From assembly GCA_964353455.1 (NCBI GenBank), contig CAYGWP010000475.1, positions 1 through 11,331 on the forward strand: a stretch of DNA of 11,331 bases, read 5' to 3'. The DNA is from CAYGWP01 sp964353455 (GTDB lineage: Bacteria > Planctomycetota > Phycisphaerae > FEN-1346). This document shows, piece after piece, positions 1-6,155 of the stretch. Made by a program: the position numbers and the translations under genes. Numbering within the stretch: the first letter of the stretch is position 1; each line of letters starts with the position of its first letter. The notes under the pieces were generated by a model. The model did not search any database. It saw only the letters and a program-made list of their open reading frames with translations, and was not told the DNA's origin.

Positions 1-2
1 AG

Positions 3-653
3 CCCGTGGCCCAGCCGCCCCCGGCTGGGCTGATTGCCAATCAATCACCCCCGGGGGCGGGGGTGCTACGGAATGCTGTAGCCCAGCCGCCCCCGGCTGG
101 GCTGATTGCCAATCAATCACCCCCGGGGGCGGGGGTGCTACGGAATGCTGTAGCCCAGCCGCCCTCGGCTGGGCAAGCACCCCCGGGGGCGGGGGTGCTA
201 CAGGGGATCGCCGACGCGGCGCGGAAGCTGAACACCCAGCGCGAGCGGTGGCTGAATCCCCCGGAATGGATCGACCCGATAGCCCAGGGTGTTGATACTG
301 CGGACACCTTCGCCGACGTGCCCGAAGAGGCCCGCCCGCTCATCCGCCAATCCTTCATCATGGCCGCCGCCGCCAAGGACCCGCGCCTGAAGAAGCGGAC
401 CCTCACCAACCTTTACAACGAGCGGCCCACGTGGCTGCGCCTCGCGCACGAGGAACTCGACCGGGCCGTGCTTGCGGCATACGCCGGCGTCGATCCTGAA
501 GGCGGCTGGTCCGAGGACTGGGCCGACGTGTGGAAGGACTCCGGGGCGGGCCAGCCCCTACCCGACGGCCATCCGCTGGCCGCGCGCCGGGCCGAGACCG
601 ATCAGAAAGTCCTCTCAAATCTCCTCCGGATGAACCTGGCACGCACGCGTTAG
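3..653 (+). CDS. C-terminal part of a DNA methyltransferase / type II restriction-modification protein (5' partial)
   Basis: The open frame enters from the left edge and ends at TAG 651-653, so only the C-terminus is seen. The last ~150 residues read A-A-R-K-L-N-T-Q-R-E-R-W-L-N-P-P, then K-K-R-T-L-T-N-L-Y-N-E-R-P-T-W-L, A-H-E-E-L-D-R-A-V-L-A-A-Y, and finally V-L-S-N-L-L-R-M-N-L-A-R. This order (RWLNPP, TLTNLYN-RP-WL, AH--LD-AV-AAY, LL-LNLAR) is what I know as the C-terminal tail of large class I SAM-dependent DNA methyltransferases of the COG1002 / MmeI-like type, which methylate and sometimes cut DNA. The catalytic motifs lie off the window, so activity cannot be judged. The first ~65 visible residues are encoded by a palindromic tandem repeat, a low-complexity Pro/Gly/Ala stretch that is not part of the family. 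The GTG at position 6 is inside that repeat and is not a credible start. Nuclease capability cannot be told from the tail alone. Confidence 0.75.
   Translation, partial: PVAQPPPAGLIANQSPPGAGVLRNAVAQPPPAGLIANQSPPGAGVLRNAVAQPPSAGQAPPGAGVLQGIADAARKLNTQRERWLNPPEWIDPIAQGVDTADTFADVPEEARPLIRQSFIMAAAAKDPRLKKRTLTNLYNERPTWLRLAHEELDRAVLAAYAGVDPEGGWSEDWADVWKDSGAGQPLPDGHPLAARRAETDQKVLSNLLRMNLARTR
9..197. repeat. 72-bp in-frame tandem repeat made of palindromes
   Basis: Two near-identical 72-bp units (9-80 and 81-152) are followed by a shortened third unit (153-197). Each full unit holds three inverted repeats. The first is GCCCAGCCG / CGGCTGGGC around CCCC (9-30), the second TGATT / AATCA (31-43), and the third CACCCCCG / CGGGGGTG around GGGG (46-65), followed by GCTACGGAATGCTGTA. 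The third unit keeps the first and last palindromes, with one base change in the first loop, but has lost the middle one. Because 72 is a multiple of three, each unit adds 24 residues to the methyltransferase tail without breaking its frame. The array may continue left of the window. Confidence 0.9.
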
Positions 654-675
654 GGGCAAGAGGGGGGGGGACAGA

Positions 676-771
676 TTCCTCTTTTCGGTGACAGTGGGGA
701 TCGTCTTCGGCCTATACCCCGCGATGCGCGCCGCCCGCCTGGAACCCATCGACGCCCTGCGGGCCGAATGA
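676..771 (+). pseudogene. Orphan C-terminal fragment of a MacB/FtsX-type ABC transporter permease
   Basis: Read in frame from TTC 676 to TGA 769-771, the translation ends V-G-I-V-F-G-L-Y-P-A-M-R-A-A-R-L-E-P-I-D-A-L-R-A-E-stop. This is the signature last transmembrane segment and cytoplasmic tail of MacB-type (FtsX-family) ABC exporter permeases, whose consensus I know as FGLYPA-RAARL-PIEALR-E. The four residues before it, F-L-F-S, also fit the family. Upstream, the frame runs into a G-rich tract (661-670) and then the end of the methyltransferase gene, with no start codon or rest of the permease. It is therefore a remnant left by a deletion or rearrangement. The sequence at 663-693 (G tract, ACAGATTCC, CTTTTCGGTGACAG) also resembles spacer sequence found beside mobile elements, so the exact left edge is uncertain. 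Confidence 0.65.
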
Positions 772-785
772 CAGCCGGGCCGCGG

Positions 786-1703
786 CTAGCGCAGGATTTC
801 GCCCTTCGCGGGATCGCCTTTCACGTCGAGAAGCATGATACTGGAGATCGTGCGGAACTGCTTGTAGTCGTCCACCTGCCACACGACCTTCTTCTCGCGC
901 GTCACCTCAAAGACCAGCGGCTGCTTGCCGACGTAGCCGTGGCCGCCCCAGTTGCAGACAACGATGTTGCCGCTGGGGAGGACCTGGAGACCGGCGACGA
1001 ACCGAAGCGGGTGGCCGGGGATTTCGTTCTCCTCGATCTGCCAGACCACCTTGTCCTGCGGGTCAACCTCGATGAGTTTGTGGCCGTCGCCGCAGGCAAT
1101 CAGCGTGTTTCCATTCGGCAGGCGGAGGGCCGCGAACGGGTTCCCCGGCACACTTATGGTCCGGACGACCTTTCCCTGGCCGTCGTACTCGCGCACCGCG
1201 CGATCGCCGTTCAGGGTCACAAGGTAGTTGCCATTCTGGAGTTTCCGCGCGTTGCGGAATTGCGTGTGGACGCCTTTGGCGGCCGTCTCGATCTTGATCT
1301 CTTTGCGGATCTGCCCCTGGCGGTCCACCTCGATGATGCGGCTGGTGCCGCACTCGCAGATGAGGACGGCCCCGTCCGCGAGCGGCTGGCAGGCGTGGAC
1401 CTCGGTGCCATCGGGCGACTTGTATTCCCACACCACTTTCTTGTCGGGGGTGACCTCCTTCGCGCCGCGGACGTGGCTGAAGAGGTAGTTGCCGCTCGAG
1501 AGCGCCCAGACGTCCTGCCCGTGCTGCGCCGGGTACTCCCACTGAATCGCCCCCTCTGCCGAGACGACGAGGACCTTGCCCAGGCCGTTGTCGGAGCAGA
1601 GAAAAGAGTGCCGCACGGCCGGCGCGGACTTGGGCTCTTCGGCGAAGGCCGAGACCGTCGAAACGATAAATGCCAGGGCGACCATGCAACGAACAAGGCT
1701 CAT
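786..1703 (-). CDS. Secreted PQQ-like beta-propeller protein
   Basis: The protein has 305 residues. I chose ATG at 1703 because AAGGGG lies 7 nt upstream (forward 1711-1716); the TTG two codons earlier would sit almost on top of that site. The N-terminus (M-S-L-V-R-C-M-V-A-L-A-F-I-V, then S-A-F-A-E-E) is a signal peptide, so the product is exported. The rest is a series of blade-like repeats with the pattern strand, turn, G-x-V-V-W or E-V-D (for example K-V-V-W-E-Y, I-I-E-V-D-R-Q-G, L-I-E-V-D-P-Q-D-K-V-V-W-Q, K-K-V-V-W-Q-V-D-D). Between them recur L-x-N-G-N-x-L motifs (L-Q-N-G-N-Y-L, L-P-N-G-N-T-L, L-P-S-G-N-I-V). These mark a PQQ-like / arylsulfotransferase-like propeller. No catalytic residues are recognisable; it may bind a substrate or other proteins. 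It lies downstream of the GH115-type gene on the same strand, 160 nt away, and may be cotranscribed. Confidence 0.85.
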   Translation of the reverse strand: MSLVRCMVALAFIVSTVSAFAEEPKSAPAVRHSFLCSDNGLGKVLVVSAEGAIQWEYPAQHGQDVWALSSGNYLFSHVRGAKEVTPDKKVVWEYKSPDGTEVHACQPLADGAVLICECGTSRIIEVDRQGQIRKEIKIETAAKGVHTQFRNARKLQNGNYLVTLNGDRAVREYDGQGKVVRTISVPGNPFAALRLPNGNTLIACGDGHKLIEVDPQDKVVWQIEENEIPGHPLRFVAGLQVLPSGNIVVCNWGGHGYVGKQPLVFEVTREKKVVWQVDDYKQFRTISSIMLLDVKGDPAKGEILR

Positions 1704-1710
1704 GTGCAAA

Positions 1711-1716
1711 CCCCTT
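1711..1716 (-). promoter_or_regulatory. Ribosome binding site deciding the start of the 786-1703 gene
   Basis: On the minus strand AAGGGG is followed by 7 nt and ATG (1703). This spacing is good for the ATG and impossible for the TTG at 1709 of the longer frame. Confidence 0.6.
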
Positions 1717-1743
1717 AATGTGACCGCGGTGGATTAACACAGT

Positions 1744-1836
1744 GCGCGGCGGGTCTCCCGACCCGCCGCGCCAGAATATCGCATTGACGCAGCAACAACC
1801 GGCAACTTGCGCGGCGGTTCGGGAGAACCGCCGCGC
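1744..1836. repeat. Paired-palindrome element, copy 1
   Basis: Two 28-nt hairpins lie in opposite orientation. The left one (1744-1771) has arms GCGCGGCGGGTC / GACCCGCCGCGC around TCCC. The right one (1809-1836) has arms GCGCGGCGGTTC / GAACCGCCGCGC around GGGA. A 37-nt spacer separates them. The right-hand loop is the complement of the left-hand loop, so the whole unit is itself an inverted repeat. It lies between two minus-strand genes, where the hairpins could attenuate or terminate transcription or protect mRNA ends. There is no U-tract typical of an intrinsic terminator. The same element recurs at 5211-5310 and 10740-10802. Confidence 0.9.
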
Positions 1837-1863
1837 AAAACGCGGGTCGCGGCAAAAAGGTGA

Positions 1864-3756
1864 CTACTGCTTCAGGGCGCGGGTGCGCTCAAGCAGCGCA
1901 CGCAAATTCTCTTTCTTATCTCCGCGATACCAGTTGGCCCACTGCCCCTGCTCTGCCCGCTCGCGGGCCTTAAGGACTCCTTCGAGGGCGGCCACGGCCG
2001 CGGGGAGGCGGCTGCGGTCGTCCAGCGCCAACTCCAACTGGCGCAGGTACTCGTACATCCCCCGCAGCATCTGCGCCTGGACGAGGAGATTGACCGTGTA
2101 GAACTCGCGGGTCTCCGGCGGCAACTCGGCTTTCGGGAACTCCGCGATCACCTTATCGAGCCGCTCGACAGCCTGCGCGAGCGTCTCTGGCCGCGGCTTG
2201 AAATCGGCGGGCAGCCCCTTCCGCCCCGTCGCAAGCAGGTCCACCAGGCGCTTCGACGCGCCGTAGCACGTGCCGTCCTGGAGAAGCGTATCGCCGCCAA
2301 GATCAACGATACTCGCTAGAAATTCCTGGTACAGCGGCCGCAGGGCCGGCGGCGACCACGCCTTCCAGAACGCATCCTCGGTCCAGTCCCCATGCGACCG
2401 CATGATGGATGTGGCGGCCTCGATGCCCAGAAGGTGCTCGCGGACATTGCTCACGTTGATGACGGCGTAGTGCGTGTCGCCCTTGGCGATGAGCGCCCCG
2501 AAGTTCCGCCATATCTTGGCCGGCCGCGCGCCCTGCACCAGGTGCGGACCGTTCATCCAGTAGGCGATGTGATAATAGACGCCGTAGGTGTGGTCGGCGG
2601 TGCGCGGAGTGGAGCCGAAATCCGCCTGGAGCATCTGCGATGCGCCCTTGTCAGCAAAGACGATCGTGACGCCCTTGGGCACATCAATCGCGCCCTGGCT
2701 CATGAGCGCCGAGCCTTCGGCCCACAGGGTGAGCGTGGCCGGCGGCTGCGGCCGCGGGTCAACCGAGCGGACGGTTCCCATCTCGTCGGCCAGCGCCCGC
2801 GAAATGATCTTGCCGGCATCGGCCTGCGTGACGCCCTTGTCGCTCGCCCACGCGGGCTGGTCTCCGCGGCCGCGCAGGCCAAGTTGCCAGATGATGCGGT
2901 CGCCGGCGATCTCGCGCCACTTCTTCGCATACGCGGCCCACGTTCGGCGGACGCGGTCCGGGTCGTTCACATACGAGAACGCGGCCTTCTCGCCCTGCTT
3001 GGCCCAGTACGTCTCGAAGGCAAAGTGGCTGACGCCGAGCGGTTCGATGTGGTGCTGCGTGACGTAAAGGCCCCTGGCCGCGGCCCGCTCGACCAGCGCG
3101 GCCTCCGGAGGATTCATCACATCGACAAATGATGCCGGTATGACAAGGTTGCCGCCCGCCCGAAGCAGCGTCTCGAAGACCCGGTCCGCCACCTCCGGCA
3201 CAACTACAACGTGATAGAACGGGTAATCGAGGAACCGCTTGCCGCCGCCGTCCTTCCACTCCGTCAAGAGGTCCTCATCGTTGACGAACCAGCCGCGGTA
3301 CCGGAACGCGAAGGGCTTCGACTCGATCGTCCGCGGCTCAAGCGCAATATCCTTGCGCCGCGCCGGCCGCACGTCCTTCCAGAACCAGTACGGGTCAACA
3401 CCCAGGAACTCCTGCGAGAATCGGTAGATGCCGTAGATCGCGCCGAGGGCATCGGACCCCGAAATGGTTACGCGTTCCTCCGCAATCTGGATGCGGTATC
3501 GCTCCGGACCCTGAACAGCAGGGTCGATACGGACGATGATCGTGCCTGCGGCCCCGTCAGCGATGGCGGCCCGCCGGCCGAGCACCCACTCGAAGTCCCG
3601 CGCGAGGTCCTCGGCGGCCAGCCGCACGCCGCTCTCTTTCTGCGGCACGGCGATGGTCACGGCCGCCGCATCGGTCAGCCTGAGCGCGGCCTGCACATTC
3701 GCTTCCGCGCACACAATGGCCGCAGCGGACGCAAGGAACAGAAGAGGGGTTTTCAT
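1864..3756 (-). CDS. Secreted GH115-type glycosidase (alpha-glucuronidase-like), shortened and divergent
   Basis: The protein has 630 residues. ATG 3756 has AGGAGG 11 nt upstream (forward 3768-3773) and opens a signal peptide (M-K-T-P-L-L-F-L-A-S-A-A-A). The frame stays open far upstream of this ATG, but that part is antisense to the propeller gene and is not real. An N-terminal alpha/beta domain holds the GH67/GH115 signature A-L-G-A-I-Y-G-I-Y-R-F-S with L-G-V-D-P (104-122). It is followed by F-R-Y-R-G-W-F-V-N-D-E-D (151-162), Q-H-H-I-E-P-L-G (234-241), L-G-L-R-G-R-G-D-Q-P (292-301), G-V-Y-Y-H-I-A-Y-W and N-V-S-N-V-R-E-H. Known GH115 enzymes remove 4-O-methyl-glucuronic acid from xylan and usually exceed 800 residues; this one lacks the extra C-terminal module. 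The family's W-A-D-D-N-x-G segment reads F-A-D-K-G-A-S here, so substrate or even catalysis may differ. Confidence 0.8.
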   Translation of the reverse strand: MKTPLLFLASAAAIVCAEANVQAALRLTDAAAVTIAVPQKESGVRLAAEDLARDFEWVLGRRAAIADGAAGTIIVRIDPAVQGPERYRIQIAEERVTISGSDALGAIYGIYRFSQEFLGVDPYWFWKDVRPARRKDIALEPRTIESKPFAFRYRGWFVNDEDLLTEWKDGGGKRFLDYPFYHVVVVPEVADRVFETLLRAGGNLVIPASFVDVMNPPEAALVERAAARGLYVTQHHIEPLGVSHFAFETYWAKQGEKAAFSYVNDPDRVRRTWAAYAKKWREIAGDRIIWQLGLRGRGDQPAWASDKGVTQADAGKIISRALADEMGTVRSVDPRPQPPATLTLWAEGSALMSQGAIDVPKGVTIVFADKGASQMLQADFGSTPRTADHTYGVYYHIAYWMNGPHLVQGARPAKIWRNFGALIAKGDTHYAVINVSNVREHLLGIEAATSIMRSHGDWTEDAFWKAWSPPALRPLYQEFLASIVDLGGDTLLQDGTCYGASKRLVDLLATGRKGLPADFKPRPETLAQAVERLDKVIAEFPKAELPPETREFYTVNLLVQAQMLRGMYEYLRQLELALDDRSRLPAAVAALEGVLKARERAEQGQWANWYRGDKKENLRALLERTRALKQ

Positions 3757-3791
3757 TGCCGCGTCTGCCTCCTGAATGAACCTTGCGTGGG

Positions 3792-3797
3792 ATTGTA
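3792..3797 (-). promoter_or_regulatory. Possible -10 box for the GH115-type gene
   Basis: On the minus strand TACAAT lies 35 nt upstream of the ATG at 3756, a five-of-six match to the sigma-70 -10 consensus in otherwise very GC-rich DNA. I see no convincing -35 hexamer at 16-18 nt, so this is tentative. Confidence 0.35.
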
Positions 3798-3846
3798 GCG
3801 TTGCGCCCCGCCCGCCGCCAGCGGCTTCGCGCCGTGCCCCAAGCGG

Positions 3847-3875
3847 TTGACTTTCGGCCCCCTGGTCTCTACTAT
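3847..3875 (+). promoter_or_regulatory. Sigma-70-like promoter for the 3949 propeller gene
   Basis: TTGACT (3847-3852) and TACTAT (3870-3875) are separated by exactly 17 nt, about 70 nt upstream of the predicted start codon. The match is five of six to the -35 and four of six to the -10 consensus. It points away from the GH115-type gene, so 3757-3948 is a divergent promoter region. Confidence 0.55.
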
Positions 3876-3948
3876 ACCGCCTGCCCGCAACCGTATCGTC
3901 CGGGCGGGTTCCAGGAGGACAGGCACCCCAGGCAAAGGAATCTCGGCG

Positions 3949-5190
3949 ATGAAGCACCCCGCATTCGTGCGGAAGTGGCTGTGGCTGGCGGCTGTGGCGG
4001 CAGTCCTCGTGGGGTCGGCTGCCATTGCCGGAGAGCCCGTGGCGACCGACTGGCCCCAGTGGCTCGGTCCGAACCGCGACGGCATCTCGGCCGAGACCGG
4101 CTGGCGGACCGACTGGGCCGCCAATCCGCCCAAGGTCCTCTGGAAGGCCGGGGTCGGCCAGGGATACTCCGCCGTCTCCGTCGCCGGCGGACTCCTCTAC
4201 ACGATGGGCTTCGCCGACGGCAAGGACACCGTCTTCTGCCTCGACGCCGAGACCGGGGCCGAGAAATGGAAGCACTCCTACCCTTGCGGCAACCCGGATG
4301 AGTACCTCGGCCCGCGTATGCAGCCGACCGTCTGCGGCGACCTCGTTTATACGCTCGGCCGCCAAGGCGACCTGTTCTGCTTCGAGCGGACGACCGGGAA
4401 AATCAGGTGGCAGGCGAACCTGCCCGGCGGCCTCGGCTCGAAGCCGCCGCGCTGGGGCTTCGCGTGCTCGCCCCTCGTGCTGGGCGACAACCTGATTATC
4501 GACGCCGGCCCGATGATCGCCCTGAGTAAGAACGATGGGAAACTTGCGTGGAAATCCGGCAGCGACGTCCCCGGCTACTCCTCGCCCGTCGCGTTCAAAC
4601 TCGGAGGGGCCACGCTCATCGCGGGCTTCAATGACTACGGGCCGCACGTCGTCGATGCCGAAGGCGGCAAACCCGTCGGCCGATACCGATGGGAAACCGA
4701 GTACGGCGTCAACTCCGCCAGCCCCGTCATCGATGGCAACCTTATGTTCATCTCCTCCGGCTACGGGCGCGGCGCCGCACTCTTCGAGGTCTCCCAGGCG
4801 GGCCTCAAGGTCGTGTGGGAAAACAAGAACATGCGGAACCACACCAACGGCTGCGTGCTCTGGAAGGGCTGCCTCTACGGCTTCGACGGCCAGGTGGATG
4901 CGGGCGGCCTGGCGTGCATCGACTTTAAGACCGGCGCGCCACGGTGGAGCCAGAAGAATATCAAGATGGGTGGCCTGATGATCGCGGACGGCAAACTCAT
5001 TATCATGAGTTCCAAGGGCGATCTCATCATCGCCGGGGCCGCACCCGATGGATACAAGGAACTGGCCCGCGCGACGGAAGTGCTGACCGGAGACTCGAAA
5101 CGCTGGACAATGCCCGTCCTGTCGGGCGGCCGCATATACTGCCGCAACCACGGGGGACAACTCGTCTCGCTCGACGTGCGCGGCAAGTAG
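3949..5190 (+). CDS. Secreted PQQ-binding-like beta-propeller protein, planctomycete type
   Basis: The protein has 413 residues. The ATG at 3949 is preceded by AAGGA at 9 nt and starts a signal peptide with a basic end and hydrophobic core (M-K-H-P-A-F-V-R-K-W-L-W-L-A-A-V-A-A-V). The frame opens earlier at a TTG (3847), but that codon lies inside the -35 hexamer and has no ribosome site. After the signal, D-W-P-Q-W-L-G-P-N-R-D-G (residues 34-45) is the opening I associate with large families of secreted PQQ-like propellers in Planctomycetes. Repeating blades follow, with motifs such as V-F-C-L-D-A-E-T-G-A-E-K-W, L-F-C-F-E-R-T-T-G-K-I-R-W and L-A-C-I-D-F-K-T-G-A-P-R-W, typical of PQQ_2 / BamB-like repeats. 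No dehydrogenase active-site residues are obvious, so the role is probably a binding scaffold outside the cytoplasm. It diverges from the GH115-type gene, which suggests a shared extracellular polysaccharide function. Confidence 0.88.
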   Translation: MKHPAFVRKWLWLAAVAAVLVGSAAIAGEPVATDWPQWLGPNRDGISAETGWRTDWAANPPKVLWKAGVGQGYSAVSVAGGLLYTMGFADGKDTVFCLDAETGAEKWKHSYPCGNPDEYLGPRMQPTVCGDLVYTLGRQGDLFCFERTTGKIRWQANLPGGLGSKPPRWGFACSPLVLGDNLIIDAGPMIALSKNDGKLAWKSGSDVPGYSSPVAFKLGGATLIAGFNDYGPHVVDAEGGKPVGRYRWETEYGVNSASPVIDGNLMFISSGYGRGAALFEVSQAGLKVVWENKNMRNHTNGCVLWKGCLYGFDGQVDAGGLACIDFKTGAPRWSQKNIKMGGLMIADGKLIIMSSKGDLIIAGAAPDGYKELARATEVLTGDSKRWTMPVLSGGRIYCRNHGGQLVSLDVRGK

Positions 5191-5210
5191 CATTAAAGCG
5201 CCACGTAGGC

Positions 5211-5310
5211 CTTAGCGCGGTGGGTCTCCCGACCCACCGCGCGACGAAGCCGCGTTGGCGCGGTCGAAAACGCGATTTGCGCGGCGGGTCGGGAGACCCG
5301 CCGCGCTAAG
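5211..5310. repeat. Paired-palindrome element, copy 2 (complete, MITE-like)
   Basis: The unit is 100 bp with matching ends CTTAGCGCGG (5211-5220) and CCGCGCTAAG (5301-5310), which are exact reverse complements. Hairpin 1 (5215-5242) has 12-bp arms GCGCGGTGGGTC / GACCCACCGCGC around TCCC. Hairpin 2 (5279-5306) has arms GCGCGGCGGGTC / GACCCGCCGCGC around GGGA, with 36 nt between them. The end inverted repeats and lack of coding capacity fit a miniature non-autonomous element or a REP-pair (BIME-like) element. No clear flanking target duplication is visible. It fills most of the 152-nt gap between the propeller gene and the isoprenoid operon and could form the 3' end of the propeller transcript. 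Confidence 0.9.
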
Positions 5311-5342
5311 CGGCACTGAAGCAGTAGCCGCCGGAGCACAGA

Positions 5343-6155
5343 ATGAAGCGCCGCCCGAACCTTCTCTACTGCCATTGCACCTACGCCGACGTCGTGCCGG
5401 AAGGCGCGAAGCGCAGGGTGCGGGCTGCCATCGAGAAGCGCGGCACGGCCTGCATGGAGGTGGCGGACCTGTGCGAACTGGCGGCCCGGAAGGACCCATC
5501 GCTCACCGAGTTCGCGGCCGGCGGCCAAGTCGATATCGTCGCCTGCCACGAGCGGGCCGTCCGGTGGCTCTTTGCCGCGGCCGGCGCGCCGCTGGCGCCG
5601 GAGGCGGTCATCCATGATATGCGCAGGGCGACCGCCGACGAAATCATCGCACAATTAGCCTCCGGTGAACACTCCAGGGGCCGCCAGGCCGCCGGCGCAA
5701 AGCACGGTCACGCAAAGGCGCGTGACCGTGCCACCCACGATTTCCAGCCCAAGAAGCCCGGCGAATGGGTCCCCTGGTTCCCGGTCATCGACTACGGCCG
5801 CTGCAAGGACTGCCGCCAGTGCCTCCAGTTCTGCCTGTTCGGCGTGTATGCCGACCGCGACGGGAAGGTGGCGGTCGTCCAGCCGGACAAGTGCAAGACG
5901 GGATGCCCGGCGTGCGCGCGGGTGTGCCCGCAATCGGCCATCATCTTTCCGAAATATAAAGATGGTCCGATCAGCGGAGAGGATGGGGTGCTTGCGGGGT
6001 CGGCCGAGACGGGCATGAAGACGGACCTGGCCGCCCTGAGCCCTGATGATCTGCGCGACGTCCTGCGGCGCCGCAGCGCCCGCGCCAAGTCGAAGACCCG
6101 ACCGGGCGAGTCCGCCGCCGATTCCGCCAGGCCCAAGGGGCGGCCCGCGCCATGA
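5343..6155 (+). CDS. Two-[4Fe-4S] ferredoxin-like protein with a cysteine-containing N-terminal domain
   Basis: The protein has 270 residues; ATG 5343 has GGAG 6 nt upstream. The C-terminal half has two iron-sulfur motifs: C154-x2-C157-x2-C160-x3-C164, and C184-x3-C188-x2-C191-x3-C195-P. They should bind two [4Fe-4S] clusters and carry low-potential electrons in the cytoplasm. The N-terminal ~105 residues form another domain with C-H-C (10-12), C38, C44 and C68 in D-I-V-A-C-H-E. Its layout (cysteine pair, L-C, then a short beta strand ending V-A-C) reminds me of part of HdrA-like or hydrogenase iron-sulfur proteins, but this is a loose resemblance. The linker (about 108-138) contains a palindrome-encoded insertion. 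A charged, Lys/Arg/Pro-rich tail ends the protein. It is first in the operon and its stop overlaps the next start (ATGA), so it is the likely electron donor to the radical SAM enzyme. Confidence 0.8.
   Translation: MKRRPNLLYCHCTYADVVPEGAKRRVRAAIEKRGTACMEVADLCELAARKDPSLTEFAAGGQVDIVACHERAVRWLFAAAGAPLAPEAVIHDMRRATADEIIAQLASGEHSRGRQAAGAKHGHAKARDRATHDFQPKKPGEWVPWFPVIDYGRCKDCRQCLQFCLFGVYADRDGKVAVVQPDKCKTGCPACARVCPQSAIIFPKYKDGPISGEDGVLAGSAETGMKTDLAALSPDDLRDVLRRRSARAKSKTRPGESAADSARPKGRPAP
5702..5731. repeat. Palindrome inside the ferredoxin gene
   Basis: A perfect inverted repeat has 12-bp arms GCACGGTCACGC (5702-5713) and GCGTGACCGTGC (5720-5731) around AAAGGC. It encodes about residues 120-130 (K-H-G-H-A-K-A-R-D-R-A) in the linker between the N-terminal and ferredoxin domains and keeps the frame. 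Confidence 0.85.

Noticed and set aside
9..197. CRISPR array at the left end
   Set aside because: The units are directly adjacent near-identical 72-mers without unique spacers, and the sequence is translated in frame.
768..1718. 316-residue plus-strand frame opposite the 786-1703 gene
   Set aside because: It has no recognisable domain or ribosome site, and it mirrors the minus-strand propeller, which has a signal peptide and repeat motifs.
3757..5193. Upstream extension of the minus-strand GH115 frame to over 1100 residues
   Set aside because: It is antisense to a clear secreted propeller gene. A signal peptide and AGGAGG at 3756 mark the true start; the open extension reflects high GC.
5211..5310. 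Rho-independent terminator after the propeller gene
   Set aside because: The hairpins are strong but lack a following T-run, and the same element occurs inside a gene, so terminator function is not its defining role.
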